Part shown: in pieces, positions 1 to 11,539 of the stretch | Layout of the letters: the number at the start of each line of letters is the position of its first letter | Numbering within the stretch: position 1 is the stretch's first letter | Notes under the pieces: model-generated | Seen by the model: the letters and a program-made list of their open reading frames with translations, nothing else | Told to the model about the DNA's origin: nothing | Databases searched by the model: none | Assembly: GCF_052857255.1 (NCBI RefSeq) | Contig: NC_135505.1 | Location: 45,524,520-45,588,519 of the forward strand | Direction of reading: 5' to 3' | Source: Amblyomma americanum | Lineage: Eukaryota; Arthropoda; Arachnida; Ixodida; Ixodidae | Length of the DNA: 64,000 nucleotides | Made by a program: the position numbers and the translations under genes

Positions 1-179
1 CAAATGCTCGACGTAGTTTTGAGGAATGGGAGAGTGATTCCTCATTTTAAATGTTTTCATCGAGCAGAGTTAGTGATGAAGAATCTGTGCGCATGTGGAG
101 TGTGTTGAAGATACTCAGCTTAAGCATCTACATTTTGTTTTCTACGATTTCGGTGCTGTGCTAGCCACGAACCTGCGGG

Positions 180-720
180 CTACAGCGCGAAACCAGGCGA
201 GAGCCACCCACCGCCGCAGATGCAGGCGTGAGGGCAGCGGTAGGGTCGGCGCGCCTCTAGCGGCGGCGGGCGGCGTAAGTCCCGGAGAAAAACTCGCATT
301 GCTTCCCCGGCGAATGCAAATGCCGTACCAAAGAGCGCGCGCGCCCCCCTGGAGAGCGGCCGTTCGGCTTGCGACGCGTGCATAACCATTCCTGCCTTCT
401 ACGGAGGGGTGCTGTTTGTTCCCTCGCTCTCTCGATACGCGCGGAGTAGGCGCCGCGAATTTCAAGCAGTCCACCTGGGATTAATGGCCGCGCGGGAGAC
501 TGTGGATTAGCGGGCGGATTAGGGGAACCCGGGTATGCCGCGTTGCCGCCGCGGTTTGGCGTTCAGTTAATATCGTGTCGACGCGGCAGATACGACACGA
601 GTGTGATCATCGTTGACACTCTTTTGTTTGCATCGTCCAACGCAAGTTCCTCAGTGGGGGCGGCGAATATGGCGCGAAGGACTGTGTGGCTCGAGCGCCG
701 TTTTTGGTGGGAATGTGCTG
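180..720 (+). promoter_or_regulatory. CpG-rich promoter-like block
   Basis: This block is visibly richer in CG dinucleotides than the AT-rich sequence after position 770, with many CGCG, GGCGG and GCCGC words. It ends at an ATG with a purine at -3 and G at +4 (669-671). No clear TATA box is seen, so a CpG-type promoter would be expected to initiate broadly. It is the only such block next to a plausible first exon. The promoter role is inferred from composition and position only. Confidence 0.4.
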
Positions 721-756
721 CTTTCTTCGGCTTGCTTCTCTGCTGGATTTATGTCA
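669..756 (+). CDS. Candidate first coding exon: type II signal anchor
   Basis: An ATG in good context (A at -3, G at +4) opens 29 codons. They encode a short basic N-terminus (MARRTVWLERR) and then a hydrophobic stretch (AAFFGLLLCWIYV). Positive-inside followed by hydrophobic is the pattern of a type II membrane protein. M13 neprilysins are commonly built this way. A good donor (A|GTGAGT) follows at 757, leaving one base of a split codon. The first firm M13 exon at 55595 needs exactly one base, so the junction would keep frame and encode Thr. The exon with the usual Cys-x4-Cys pair of M13 was not found and would have to lie between. The open frame stops at 762-764 if unspliced. It could belong to another gene or be chance. 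Confidence 0.3.
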
Positions 757-3229
757 GTGAGTGACTTCGCTGTACTTTGAATTTTTAAGGATTTCAGACA
801 AATAGACAGGCAGTGAACGTGGAAGCCCGTGATGGGTAGGCAACGCTTTTTATGAGGTCGTCATCATGATATGGTACAGAATGCCAGACTTGGCACGACG
901 TATTAGTAAAATAGACTAACCGTGCCGCTAAACAGTACCTTTGCTAACGGAAAGCCGATCGGGAAAGCTGACGCTTGAAAGCCATAGAGTTTTTTGTGAA
1001 ATGCAGCCAAAAAGAATCACTGTCTCAATCGGCGCCTTGAATTGGTGAGGTAAGAATTGGTAAGGAAAAATTAATAAGGAAGGTAGAATTGGTAAGGTAA
1101 AACAAAGTAAAAGAGATTTAACTTCTACACTTAAGCATAAATGCATGAACATTATCACAAATAAAGTTCAAATAAGTAAATAGAATTATGTGTAACATAT
1201 CAGCTGTGAACTGCTGTCTTCGCTGGGCAGTAGCTTCGTGCATGAGACCAAATAACGCCATATATGGCGACGAACGAAATGCAACAGCAAAAATCGGCGT
1301 AAAAACGCATAAATTAGTTCGTGTACACAAAGAGTGCGACAGTTACCCCACCTCCACTCCCATCATAACCTCCTTCTCCAACTTAGCATGCCTCCGGCCA
1401 GATCTTTCTACCGGTCCCCACTGCAGGGTCTTCCCATCTTTTCACACACTGTGTGGGGATGCCCCACAACCCAAGAATCCCAGACGAACAAGTTCAGCGC
1501 GTATATTCAGCTCTCCATTTTACCTCCATCAATGATTGGCTAGCTCCTCAACCCAACCCGGCATAAACCATTCTTCAGTATTTTGTTCAGCAGATCCGCA
1601 ATGTGCAGGGCAAAACCTGTCCAGGTCTAAGCCGGGAATAAAATTATTTCTTTCTCCACATAGACACAGTCCGGCTGTTTGGAAGATTTTAACCGTAATT
1701 AAATCCTCATCTATGACACGGTACACGTTGAAGTTTTCTAGTTTTATCGCTCAGGTAAGGAAGAAGCTTCGTTTTCTTCCTTTCAAGACAAAGTTCAATC
1801 AACATATTACTTATGGACTTTGCGAAATGCAAAAGTGCTCACCTAACATCGCCGCTTTACTGGACACCTGGCTTTATAAATGAAAAAGGAACCCATCATT
1901 ATGAGTATCCGTTTACTTTTTTCATCCGTGCAAGAATAATCATACAGCAGTTTAAATGTTTTGTTGCCTGTCAACATCCCCACATGGTTTTCTTACCAAT
2001 AAACACCTCACGCGGATCTAGGCTACAACGCAAGGGGAAAAAAAAGAAGCAGGAATGACAATACACTTTGACCAATCCCCCAATGTGGGTATGAGCCGTG
2101 TTTCAAGAGAAAAAAGAAGAAATCAGCTGGCTTCCATAAAAGCCTGGAGTGAAGGATGGGGAGACAAATACGCGTGAAATCGAACAGAACGTGTTCGTTG
2201 CCACTCGGGGCCAGTCGTTACTTCCGACCCCTCTCTTGCAAGACATAACGCAATGCTGCCACTCTCGTTCTTTGCGTGCGCGCTCTGTCGCGGAACTGCT
2301 AACGGGACGCGAGTATAGGCCTTGAATGCTTCTACGCGACCCCAAATGGGCGTTGGAAGCAGGGGCAGGAGGGACGAGGGAACCGGGGGAGGGGCGTCGA
2401 TGGGTGAACGTGTATCAGCGCACGTCGTGTTGAACAAAAAATGCTCGTACACTTTTGCGTTAGTTATGTGCCTGATGTTTGAAAGCGATGGCTGTAATAT
2501 GGTCATATAACTGTGTTCTTCTAGCTATAGCCGATTTAAATTGCCAGGTAATGACCCCCCAAGCTCCGTTTTTACTCTCAGGGTTCTGCAGAGCAGCGTG
2601 GGCTGGAAAGCATGTCCTGGACTTGTCAGTTGCTCTCAAGGAAGGAACGGCACTACAACGCTGGGTGAAAAAATGAAAGTACTGTAAAGAATACAAAACT
2701 GGTAAAATTTAATGCTCCAGTCAAGTGCGCTAATGCAAAAGAAAAAAGAAAGTTTAAAAAGGTAAAATGTGAGCACGTGAGGGCGCACCGCGTCGAGGGT
2801 ACAGTTTGTCTATATCAATTGCAGGAACACTGTGATAGCAGGTTAGAAGGTCGTTGCGTATAGAACGGGACTATCAGCAACCATAAAGAATTTAAACTGG
2901 TTTTCGCTCAAACATATTCGTTCGGAAGCTGTCAAACGCCAACCTTGGCGTTTCCTTTAGTTGTTTATTTTCGTCCTTTAGGTGGTCGTTCAACATAACC
3001 ACTAAGAGGTAGTTTATTTACGCGTCACTTTAACGCTATTGCTGTCCCTAAGATTTTCACACCCTCCCTTGAAGCACCTAAACGCAACGACAGGCGGATA
3101 TTACCACGGATCATGTGCAAGTTAACGATGGATTAGCCACATGAGTGCCAACTATAAAGACGCAAACTAAGGAATCAATGTGGACGGCTACGATCCCTGT
3201 TAGCACACCGCAGCTCAGTTGTCAAGCAG
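757..3229. other. No gene recognised
   Basis: This is AT-rich sequence with short open frames of no recognisable family. It would be intronic if the exon at 669-756 is real. A Cys-x4-Cys peptide is encoded at 1821-1838, but no splice donor follows it before the stop codon. Confidence 0.5.
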
Positions 3230-3289
3230 TCGTGAGCGCCAAACTGAACTTCCTCAGCTTCGTCTTCCTACTGTTTTTTTCTCCTTCGG

Positions 3290-3493
3290 CGGCACTGGTC
3301 GTTGGGGCATCAAACCCCATTTTTCTGTCTTACAATACCCCCGGGGTGAAAAGGCGCCTTCCTGGCTGCCTAAAGCACGAGATGATAGTGCGGTCATAGT
3401 AGGGCTTCAGGCGGTCGAAGTGGACTATTTCACGGCCGCGACGGCGATGATCAGGCGAATGCGTGAGGGGCTCGACGAGGTAGTTAACTGGAG
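3290..3493 (-). pseudogene. Gypsy pol C-terminal tail fragment
   Basis: The - strand encodes a stretch with the phrase VHFDRLKPYY, a hallmark of the extreme C-terminus of Gypsy integrases, where a sheet-forming tail ends in an RLKPY motif. It stops shortly after, near TPGVL. This is the end of the decayed element whose integrase core sits at 4328-4865. The RTE and SINE insertions separate the two parts. Confidence 0.6.
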
Positions 3494-3499
3494 ATGTCT

Positions 3500-3975
3500 G
3501 CTAATTTGGCTTGTTCAGAGGAGGTGTACAACAGCTGTATCTTACCGGTACTCACCTACGGGGAAGAAACGTGGACGCTAACGAAAAGGGTTCGGCTTAA
3601 GTTAAGGACAGCGCAACGAGCCATGGAAAGAAAAATGATAGGTGTAACGTTAAGAGACTGGAAGCGGGCAGAGTGGGTAAGGGAACAAACGCGTGTTAAT
3701 GACATCCTAGTCGAAATCAAGAGAAAGAATTGGGCTTAGGCAGGGCATGTAATGCGAAGGCAAGATAACCGCTGGTACTTAAGGGTAACGGAGTGGATTC
3801 CAAGAGAAAGTAAGCGTAGCAGGGGGCGGCAGAAGGTTAGGTGGGCGGATGAGATTAAGAAGTTTGCAGGCAAAGGGTGGATGCAGCTGGCAAAGAACAG
3901 GGTTTATTGGAGAGAAATGGGAGAGGCCTTTGCCCTGCAGTTGGTAAAGTAAGGCTGAAGGTGATGATGATGTCT
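3500..3975 (+). mobile_element. RTE-like LINE 3' fragment
   Basis: The + strand encodes the carboxy end of an RTE-type non-LTR reverse transcriptase. Recognisable phrases are LPVLTYGEETWTL, AQRAMERKMIGV, AGHVMRRQDNRW and GRQKVRWADEIKK. The frame is continuous from 3494 to 3952 apart from one in-frame TAG at 3737-3739. The 3' end reads GCCTTTGCCCTGCAGTTGG and then a GATGATGATG tail, as in the copies at 59265-59600 (- strand) and 57480-57560. It is strongly 5'-truncated, as usual for LINEs, and lies in the Gypsy pol tail. Confidence 0.75.
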
Positions 3976-4054
3976 GCTAAACTACGCGATAGGGGCCGTG
4001 GTATTTGCTCAGCCGATTTGTCGACTGGCCCGGGCTGGAGGAGGGTACCCAAAT

Positions 4055-4325
4055 ATTAATAATAATAATTGGTTTGGGGGGAAAGGAAATGCTGCAGTAT
4101 CTGTCTCATCTATCGGCGAACACCTGAACCGCACCGTAAGAGAAAAGATAAAGGAGGGAGTGAAAGAAGAAAGGAAGAGAGAGGTACCGTAGTGGAGGGC
4201 ATCGGAATTATTTCGACCACGTGGGGATCTTTAACATGCACTGACATCGCACATCACACGGGCGCCTCAGCGTTTTTCCTCCATAAAAACGCAGCCGCCG
4301 CAGTCGGGTTCGAACCAAACTAAGG
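4055..4325 (-). mobile_element. tRNA-headed SINE, family 1
   Basis: In reverse complement this begins with a B-box-like GGTTCGAACC near 4305. The SINE-1 body follows: GATCCCCA, GAAATTATTYCGG, CTCCTTTATC, and GAGACAGATACTGC. It ends in an AATTATTATTATT tail at 4055-4070. Other copies lie at 38299, 38671, 39869, 41443, 52830 and 53095. The head is truncated and the copy is diverged. Confidence 0.85.
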
Positions 4326-4327
4326 AT

Positions 4328-4865
4328 TCAGGAAAGTAATCCGGCGGCAAAAATGTATACTATAGAAGTGGCGCGGGCAGTTTTCTGACGGTGCGAGTCA
4401 TGGAAAGAAAAGGAACGGGCGAGTTGACGGCATTCTTCGGCATTCGCAGCGGCTTGAGAGACGGGTGTAAATTCGGAGGAATCTGGGCCGCAAAGGAGTA
4501 TGGTGTCCATAATGGAAGATGCCTCCCAGCCGCTTAGAAGAAAACATGGGGAAAAACCAGTAGTGTGCTTGCGTTGCAGAATTGTGAGCGTTGGTAACGA
4601 ATGGTAGAATTCGGTCCCAGTTTGAGTGATCGGATGAAATATACTTGGCCATCATGTCGCCGAGGGTCTGGTTAAAGCGCTCGGTTATGCCGTTCGTCTG
4701 GGAATAGTATGAACATGTTGTACGGTGAACGACGTGACACTCCCGAAGAAGGGCCTCCAAGACACCGGACAAGAAGACGCGAGCTCGATCTCTGAGCAAT
4801 TCTTGAGGCGCACCGTGGCGAAGAATGATGTTCTGAAGCATGAAACCGGCTACTTCAGACGGCGA
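4328..4865 (-). pseudogene. Gypsy integrase core fragment
   Basis: The - strand encodes NIILRHGAPQELL, SYYSQTNGITERFNQTL and ISSDHSNWDRILPFV, which are the C-terminal half of a retroviral-type integrase core and its downstream spacer. It then frameshifts into EECRQLARSF. About 95 residues present in the intact Gypsy pol (28407-31772), between the zinc region and this point, are missing here. The break coincides with the truncated 3' end of the I-like LINE, which suggests one deletion removed both. Confidence 0.75.
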
Positions 4866-5079
4866 TTAGTGGGCCGGCTGTCTGACACTGGTCCGTAATT
4901 TTCGGCTTTATTTTCTCACTTCAGAGGTTTTCCAGTCTTTTTGGCGTGTGTCCTCGACGTGCGACGACCTCGGGGTCCCTGGCCGCCGGCAAAAGCACGT
5001 CAAGCGACCTCCTCGGCGCTGTGCGCCGTATCAGCGCCGACACGGAACATCACCGCAAGCTGAACTCCATGCTGCACTG

Positions 5080-6408
5080 ATGGCAGCAGCGCCAGCGGCG
5101 AGTCCAGCGGCCCCTGTAGTTGCGGCTACAGACCAGGCTCCGCCAAACAAGAGACTGCGCGACGACCAAGCCAGCAACGAGCCTCTGACCGACCATCCAG
5201 AGGACATGGACCAAGCATCATTTACAGTTGTATCGTACAAGAAAAAGAGAGCTACCGGTGTTCCTGTAGTTTTCAGGCCCACTGAGGAAGGAGGAAGCCT
5301 ATGGAAAGCCAACCCCAACATTGTGGCTTCGGCGGTTGTAGCATCGGCTCAAGAAAAAGTCCTCCGCCATCGCATTCACAAGGATGGGAGCCTGATGGTT
5401 ACAGTATCGACGCTGCCCGCCGCCAACCGTCTGCTCACGGTAACTAAGCTGGCTGGAGTGGCTGTAGAGGCCAGAGTCCCATACTCTTACATGGCAAGCT
5501 ATGGCAAAATACAAGATGTACCTGTCACCTACACAGACGAAGATCTGCAGGAATATCTACGCGACCAAGGTGTCCTCTCAGCAAGGAGGCTAATCGCCTA
5601 CACTCCTGAGGATGGTGGAAAGATAAAAGCGGTACGCTGTCACACAGTTATATTGGAATTCGCAAAAGATGCGCCGCTACCAAAACGAGTAACGCTGGGG
5701 TTCTGTAGTTACCCTGTAACTGAATACGTCGGAGCAGCAACTCAGTGCTATAAATGTCAGAGGCATGGCCACATATCAAGACACTGTAACGGCCCCGTGC
5801 GCTGCAAAGTGTGTGCTGACCCCCACTCGCACAAAGAATGCACTTCGAGAGCGCAACCTAAATGCGCTAACTGCGGTGGCCCACAGCCTGCTTCCTATGG
5901 AGGGTGTTATAAAAAGAAAGCAGCCACAGTTGCTCGCACGGCAGAGCAAACACAAGGGAAACCCCCTAAGCGCCATGAACCACCACCTAACCCCGACGTG
6001 GTTTTCACGACTACGGCAGCTCTTTCCGAGAATCAGTCAACACAGCGTGGCAGAGCAGCTGACAAGACCTACGCAGATGCGGTAAAAAAGAAGCGTGGGA
6101 AGTCCGTTGGTTCTTCTCCTTCATCAAAGCTACTGCAACGCACTACACAAGACCTGACAAACAGCGTCGCTTGCTCTGACCCTAGGGCGCCACAACATGA
6201 CAAGAAGATCAGCGGCAGGCAGCAAACCGGAAGCTCTGAACAAGATGTCACATGCCTACTGATTCCGATGCTGTATGCAGCCATCAAGGCTCTTATCCGT
6301 GCAAACCCCTCGTCAGGAAGACTCCCAGAAGTAGAAGCTGTCCTTGCAATGGAGCCGTTGGTGTCGGTCTCCTACGCTCCGCAGGGGCGTAATACCACAC
6401 TTCAGTAA
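5080..6408 (+). CDS. LINE ORF1, Gag-like zinc-knuckle protein
   Basis: This is an intact frame of about 442 codons from the ATG at 5080. The frame is open upstream to at least 4948 but has no earlier ATG. ORF1 proteins of I-like LINEs bind the element RNA. The N-terminus is Ala/Pro-rich. A central domain of about 180 residues resembles the RRM-like part of these Gag proteins. A zinc knuckle CYKCQRHGHISRHC follows, then CKVCADPHSHKEC and a degenerate CANC motif. The C-terminal part is basic and low in complexity. ORF2 starts two bases after the TAA (ATG at 6411), so translation may be coupled. Confidence 0.75.
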   Translation: MAAAPAASPAAPVVAATDQAPPNKRLRDDQASNEPLTDHPEDMDQASFTVVSYKKKRATGVPVVFRPTEEGGSLWKANPNIVASAVVASAQEKVLRHRIHKDGSLMVTVSTLPAANRLLTVTKLAGVAVEARVPYSYMASYGKIQDVPVTYTDEDLQEYLRDQGVLSARRLIAYTPEDGGKIKAVRCHTVILEFAKDAPLPKRVTLGFCSYPVTEYVGAATQCYKCQRHGHISRHCNGPVRCKVCADPHSHKECTSRAQPKCANCGGPQPASYGGCYKKKAATVARTAEQTQGKPPKRHEPPPNPDVVFTTTAALSENQSTQRGRAADKTYADAVKKKRGKSVGSSPSSKLLQRTTQDLTNSVACSDPRAPQHDKKISGRQQTGSSEQDVTCLLIPMLYAAIKALIRANPSSGRLPEVEAVLAMEPLVSVSYAPQGRNTTLQ

Positions 6409-6410
6409 TC

Positions 6411-9400
6411 ATGGCTTCCTCAGCGAGAACTTCACCGCAGCTGACAATCCACAACATCTTTCGTAAATGCATCATTTTCCAGTGGAACGCTCGCGGGCTA
6501 CGCTCTAAACTCTCAGATTTCTGACAGCTCGTGCGAGCGTACCGCTTCCCCTTCATAGTCATCTGTGAATCACGCGTCGAGGAAATTTTCCGACTCAATG
6601 GATACTATTTCCATCATTCACAACGACCAGATAACGTCAGAAGATTGCTGATAGGCTTTCGCAAGGATATCCCGGCCTCACCGGTTGATGTCCCGCCTCA
6701 CAGGGACAATGAATAAGTATGCGCTGTCACAGTTATTGCCGGACAACAGTACACTCTGATTGGAGTATATCTTGAGCCAGGCACGCCATTTGATGCTTTG
6801 AGACTTGAAGACTTGATAGCAAGGACGCCCTCTCCGCATATTATTTGCGGAGACTTCAATGCTCATAATGAAATTTGGGGCAGCTCACATACATGTGCCC
6901 TAGGTGCCAAGCTTGCAAAACTTCTCTCCAAGCATTCAGTTCAGCCAATAAATGACGGCAGCATCACCTACCTCCGAGGCCCGACGACTACCAGCAGCAT
7001 CGACGTGACATTTGTCACAAGTTCATTCGCCCACAACTTTGGCTGGTGCACTGATTTGGAGACACGTGGAAGCGACCATTACCCAATCCTCATATCGGCT
7101 TTCCATGCGCAGAGGAACCCAAAAAAATTCCTTATAAAATCTACAGACTGGGACGCATACAAGGACGCTGTAAGCAGAGGAGTTACTGCGGCAACTCGCA
7201 ATGAGGAATTAGCATCGACAATTACGTATTGCCTCAGGGCGAGTACACAACTTACAGCTAAAAATGATAACCTACCTTCAAATGATGACACATTCCAAAG
7301 GCTTTGCGCTATACGCAGGCGAGCTGAAAGGAAAGCTCTGCGCACAAAAAGCCTCGATGACCAACGTGCATGCCGACGGGCACAACGTCACATTCGACGC
7401 TACATGGATAAACTCAGTCGGCAAAAGTGGCGTGACTTTTGTTCTACGCTGGATGTGCGCAAACCAGTAACCAATATTTGGCGGATAGTTAGAGGTATGC
7501 GCACGCCACTTCAACAACTCCACCCCTTCGCTGCACTCTCCCTTCACGAACAAAAATCTATAAAAGAAGTCTCAGAAGAATACTGCAAGCTGCTGTCGGC
7601 AAAGTCAGGGCATTTGACACTCTCCGCAGATGGTCAAACAGGCATCCCAAAGGCGGCAGTGCCAGCGTTAGACCTGCCTTTAACAATGGAAGAACTATCC
7701 ACAGCTATCGCGGAGACAAACAGGCACACGTCTCCGGGTCATGATGAGGTGACCTATGACGCCATTGCAAAGCTACCCCACACCTCCCGTCTTCGACTCC
7801 TGGAGTATTACAATTCTTCCTGGATGGCTGGTGAGGTCCCCACGGAATGGAAGCTGGCGAAAATCGTGCCCGTTTTGAAACCCTGTAAGCAGCCAACAAA
7901 CTACGCATCATTCCGGCCCATTGCCCTACTGAGCTGCGTAGGTAAGCTCATGGAGCGCATGATCTGCAAGCGCATAACTTGGTTCCTAGAAAGCCGAAAT
8001 GAGTTGCCCCAAGAAATGAACGGGTTCCGTCAAAACAGGTCTGCGACTGACAATATCATCGCCCTCGTCTCATCAATTGAGGAGTACCTTCATGCTGGGT
8101 ACATCCCAACAGCCGTTTTCCTAGACATCAAGGCCGCTTTTGACTCCGTCTTTCACCATGCAATTCTCGCAGCCTTTGGCAGTCTTGGCCTTGGAGTAAG
8201 GCTATACAAGTGGATTGGGCATTATTTAAAAGAACGACAAATTTTTATTACCACTCCAAACGGTCCAACACGCTTTCACGCAGTGGAGAGGGGCGTACCA
8301 CAGGGAGCGCTGCTCAGCCCTCTCCTTTTCAATATTGTCCTTATTCACATAAGAAGACACCTTCCGCGAGGGGTCCGCATAACAATTTATGCTGATGATA
8401 TCTGCATCTGGACCGCGTCACGTTCGCGCTATATTACCCAGCAACGTCTTCAGAGAGCACTATTGCACATTTCGATGTACCTGGCTTCCAGAGGTCTTCG
8501 TCTCTCGCCAGAAAAGAGTGTTGCAATGGCGTTTACAAGAAAAACGATGACCCGATATCCGCTGCTCCTAGGCGGACGATCGCTGCCATATGTACGATCT
8601 CAGCGATTCCTGGGTGTTGTAATTGACTATAATCTGTCATGGTCACCTCAGATCAAAAAACTCCGTGCGAGGATTACTGCAGCATCGCAAGTGTTCAGGT
8701 TCATGGCGGGAACAAGGTGGGGTAGCAACTGCCGATCAATGCTTCTGCTTGAAAAAGCCTACGTTGAAGGAACCTTGCGCTACTGTCTACCAGTGCTTCA
8801 AAGATTATCTACATCAAGCAATAAGACTCTCAATGCCGCACGGAACAACTGCCTGCGAATATGTCTTGGCCTCCCAAAGGGTTCCTCTGCATCAGGAACA
8901 GTAGTGGAGGCAGGATGTCTCCCACTAGAGGTAATTGCCGCCCAGGAAACTCACAGCAACTCTAGCTTTGGCCAGGCAGTGCAGCTCCTGCCCCTTCATA
9001 CTATTATTCAGCCTCAGAAACTACTACCTCTGGCCTTTCCTCCATGGACACTCTCTCCTCTAAAGGTGAAGAAGTCTGTTCCAGGTGTGAATGCAAAGAG
9101 CCGCATGCCACAGGCAGCACTTCTGCAAGATACTCTCGCCTACTTAATCGAAGAATATACGCAGCACACCCATATCTTCACCGATGGTTCCACTACTAAA
9201 GAAACTTCTTCTTGTGGCCTTTATGTGCCCTAAACAGGCCATGCCCTTTCTTACCGGCTGCCGCGGAGGACCTCCTCTACAACAGCTGAGCTTCACGGCA
9301 TTAAGGAAGCTGTTTCTTACATCCTGCGCCGAACCGCTGGCCGTTGGGTTATCAGAGGATCAGGTGAGTGCTATGGTGAATCCTTGCAACGCTGACATTA

Positions 9401-9440
9401 CAAGCAAGAGCCGACGTACTGATGGGCAAAACGGTACATG
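6411..9440 (+). pseudogene. LINE ORF2: endonuclease, reverse transcriptase, RNase H start
   Basis: One frame runs from the ATG at 6411 through to RNase H but is broken by stops near 6522, at 6714-6716 and at 9231-9233. The endonuclease shows NARGLRSKL, CGDFNAHNEIWG and GSDHYPI. The reverse transcriptase shows FRPIALLSCVGKLMER, FLDIKAAFDSV, GVPQGALLSPLLFNI and the active-site YADD. RNase H begins at HIFTDGS and resumes after the third stop with TTAELHGIKEAV, then ends abruptly. The longest uninterrupted part is 6798-9233 (811 codons). In the intact state this protein would nick DNA and prime reverse transcription there. This copy should be inactive. Confidence 0.8.
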
Positions 9441-9445
9441 TTTCG

Positions 9446-10200
9446 CTAATAATACCGAAGACGGAGGCGGGTAAAAGTTTTCAACAGACCGGCATGAGCG
9501 CATTGCGGGTCGTCGTGATAACTGGCACAAATGACGGAGCGGAGATGCCGTTTAACTACGAGCAGCCATTTGCGACCATCTGGTATGTAGTTGCGACGGT
9601 ACAGGAGCTGGTCGCGCACGACAATATGATGGGCTTGACGACGGGGTACTCTAGAAGGGGGGCGTGCTGAGCGGTTGGCTAAGACTTCCAGAACAGAAGC
9701 TATCCAAGGACGCTTGCGCTGCTCAGAAGCCATATCAATGGTATTAAAAAGCCGTGAGGCTGGAAACAGAAGGTTGGTCAAGTTCAGAGGACACAGGGGA
9801 GCGTGAGAGGGCGTCAGTATCGGAGTGACCTGAATGTCGTAATCTTGTAAACGGAGAAACCAACGAGCGAGGCGGCCGGAAGGATCCTTAAGTGAAGACA
9901 GCCAGCGAAGGGCATGGCGATCTGTTATGACAGCAAACGGGCATCCATATAAGTAAGGGCGAAATTTTGTAATCGCTCAAATCGTCGCCAAACACTCTTT
10001 TTCCGTGACTGAATAATTAGCCTGCGCCTTCGTGAGTACACGCCTTGCATAAGCAACGACGTACTCATTGAAGCCAGCTTTCTGCCGAGCAAGAATGGCG
10101 CACAGACCGATGCCGCTGGCGTCCGTGTGGAGTTCTGTAGGGGCGGAAACGTCGAAATGGCGCAAGGTCGGAGGGGAGGTGAGATGGCGCAGTGTTTCAA
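9446..10200 (-). pseudogene. Gypsy RNase H and integrase zinc-region remnant
   Basis: Reading down from about 10200, RNase H is recognisable by [18 protein letters not shown] and [16 protein letters not shown] linker follows, then the integrase His/Cys zinc region with [18 protein letters not shown] ending near 9446. Stops and frame changes separate the parts. The next residues expected in the family are gone; the I-like LINE begins instead. Confidence 0.7.
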
Positions 10201-10206
10201 AAACTT

Positions 10207-10980
10207 CGTCGCATGCAGTAGACCAGGCCGGTAAGTCGTGGCCTCCGGCGAGGAGTTGTGTCAGTGGGTCGAGAATGGCATCAAAATTCTTGACGAACCG
10301 ATGAAAGTACGAGCAAAGTCAAATAAAGCCTCTGTGGTCTTTCAGGCAGGTGTTCTACGGGAAATCAGCAACTGCTCGGAGCTGGGCAGGGTCCGGGGGG
10401 ACACCATCCTTGGACACTAGGTGGCCTCAGATAGTCAGCTGTCGCACCAAAGCGACACTTCTTCAAATTAAGCTGCAGGCCAGCGTTGCTGAGACATCAA
10501 AGGACACTCTCAAGACGAGGAAGCTGAGACAGAAAATCCTGGAAGAAGAAGACAATATCGTCCAAGTAGCAGAGGCATGTTTGCCTCTACAGCCTGCGTA
10601 GGATGTTGTCCATAGTTGCAGAGACCGCAGGGCATCACATTAAATTGAAACAGCCCATCAGGTGTGATGAAAGTTGTTTTCGGACGATCAGCTTCGGCCA
10701 TCGGCACCTACCAGTACTAAGAGCGCAGATCAAACGATGAAAAGTACTCCGCTCCCTGTAGGCAATCAAGCGCGTCATCTATACAAGGCAGGGGGTAGAC
10801 GTCTTTCTCAGAAATTTTGTTTATCCGGCGGTAGTATACGCAGAATCTAATGGAACCGTCATTTTTCTTGACGAGCAGAACCGGAGAAGCCCACGGCCTG
10901 TGACTCGGCTGGATCACTCCCCGGCGTAGGATGTCGCTCACCTGTTCATCAATGATGCGGCGCTAAGCGGAGCAGACGCG
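10207..10980 (-). pseudogene. Gypsy reverse transcriptase remnant
   Basis: Short frames on the - strand carry VIQPSHRPWASPVLLVKK, FCVYYRRINKISEKDVYPLP, AEYFSSFDLRS, KTTFITPDGLFQFNVMPCGL and a damaged active-site segment near 10540. These are the fingers and palm of a Ty3/Gypsy reverse transcriptase, interrupted by frameshifts. The TTAA foldback element is inserted immediately upstream in the reading direction. Confidence 0.75.
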
Positions 10981-11536
10981 TTAAAGGTGCAATAAAGAGG
11001 AATGTGAACTCGTCATTTTACAGCGGCAAGTCTATCTACACGTTCCGGGCACTCTTAAAAACTTCGAATTATTATCCTGTGTGGCCGACTGCCCTAATTA
11101 GATCGGATTAAATGTACCGGCTTCCTCCTTTTTCTCAACTCAACGCGGTAGGCAGGCGGAGTCAACCAACGCGTCAGCAAGTGCCGTGGCGGCTTCGCAT
11201 TCAATTTTATTTTGTTTTTAGGTTTCTGTGCATAAACATTTTATGTCGCAGGCAAAATAACCTCAAATTAGGCCCATGAAAATAAAATAGACGTGGACTC
11301 TTTGATTTACGTATCAGTCCGCCGATGGCAGAGCTGCAAGCCGCCACGGGACTGGCTGACGCCTTGGTTGACTCCTCCTACTTTCCGCGTTGAGTTGAAA
11401 AAAAAAAGCGGGAGCCGGGACGTTTAATCCGATATAATTAAGGTAATCGGCTACACAGAGCAATAATTTCAGAACGTGTAGATTGAGTTCCCGCGGCAGA
11501 AAGACGAGTTCAGATTCCTCTTTACTGCACCTTTAA
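10981..11536. mobile_element. TTAA-flanked foldback MITE
   Basis: The element at 10985-11532 starts AGGTGCAATAAAGAGGAAT and ends with the inverted counterpart ATTCCTCTTTACTGCACCT. It is flanked on both sides by TTAA (10981-10984 and 11533-11536). The arms are very long, about 10985-11199 and 11331-11532, leaving a spacer of about 130 bp. TTAA target sites are typical of piggyBac-type transposition, and no transposase is encoded. It interrupts the pol linker of the decayed Gypsy. Confidence 0.85.
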
Positions 11537-11539
11537 GGG

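Larger units (their letters stand above)
4866..9440 (+). mobile_element. I-like LINE, full 5' end, truncated 3' end
   Basis: This two-ORF non-LTR element is inserted in the Gypsy integrase. ORF1 (about 5080-6408) has zinc knuckles. ORF2 (6411 to about 9440) has an apurinic-type endonuclease, reverse transcriptase and an RNase H start. RNase H places it in the I/R1/LOA group; I favour I-like. A short 5' UTR of about 80-210 bp is present. The 3' part of RNase H, the 3' UTR and the tail are absent. That is the reverse of ordinary 5' truncation and points to a later deletion. Confidence 0.8.

Noticed and set aside
142..474. 110-codon - strand frame at the left end
   Set aside because: It lies in the CpG-rich block, overlaps other equally long frames and has no recognisable motif.
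1821..1838. Cys-x4-Cys peptide as the missing M13 exon
   Set aside because: No splice donor follows before the stop, and the residues after the second Cys do not lead into the phase needed at 55595.
3145..3581. + strand frames at 3145-3581
   Set aside because: They overlap the - strand Gypsy pol tail, which has recognisable motifs.
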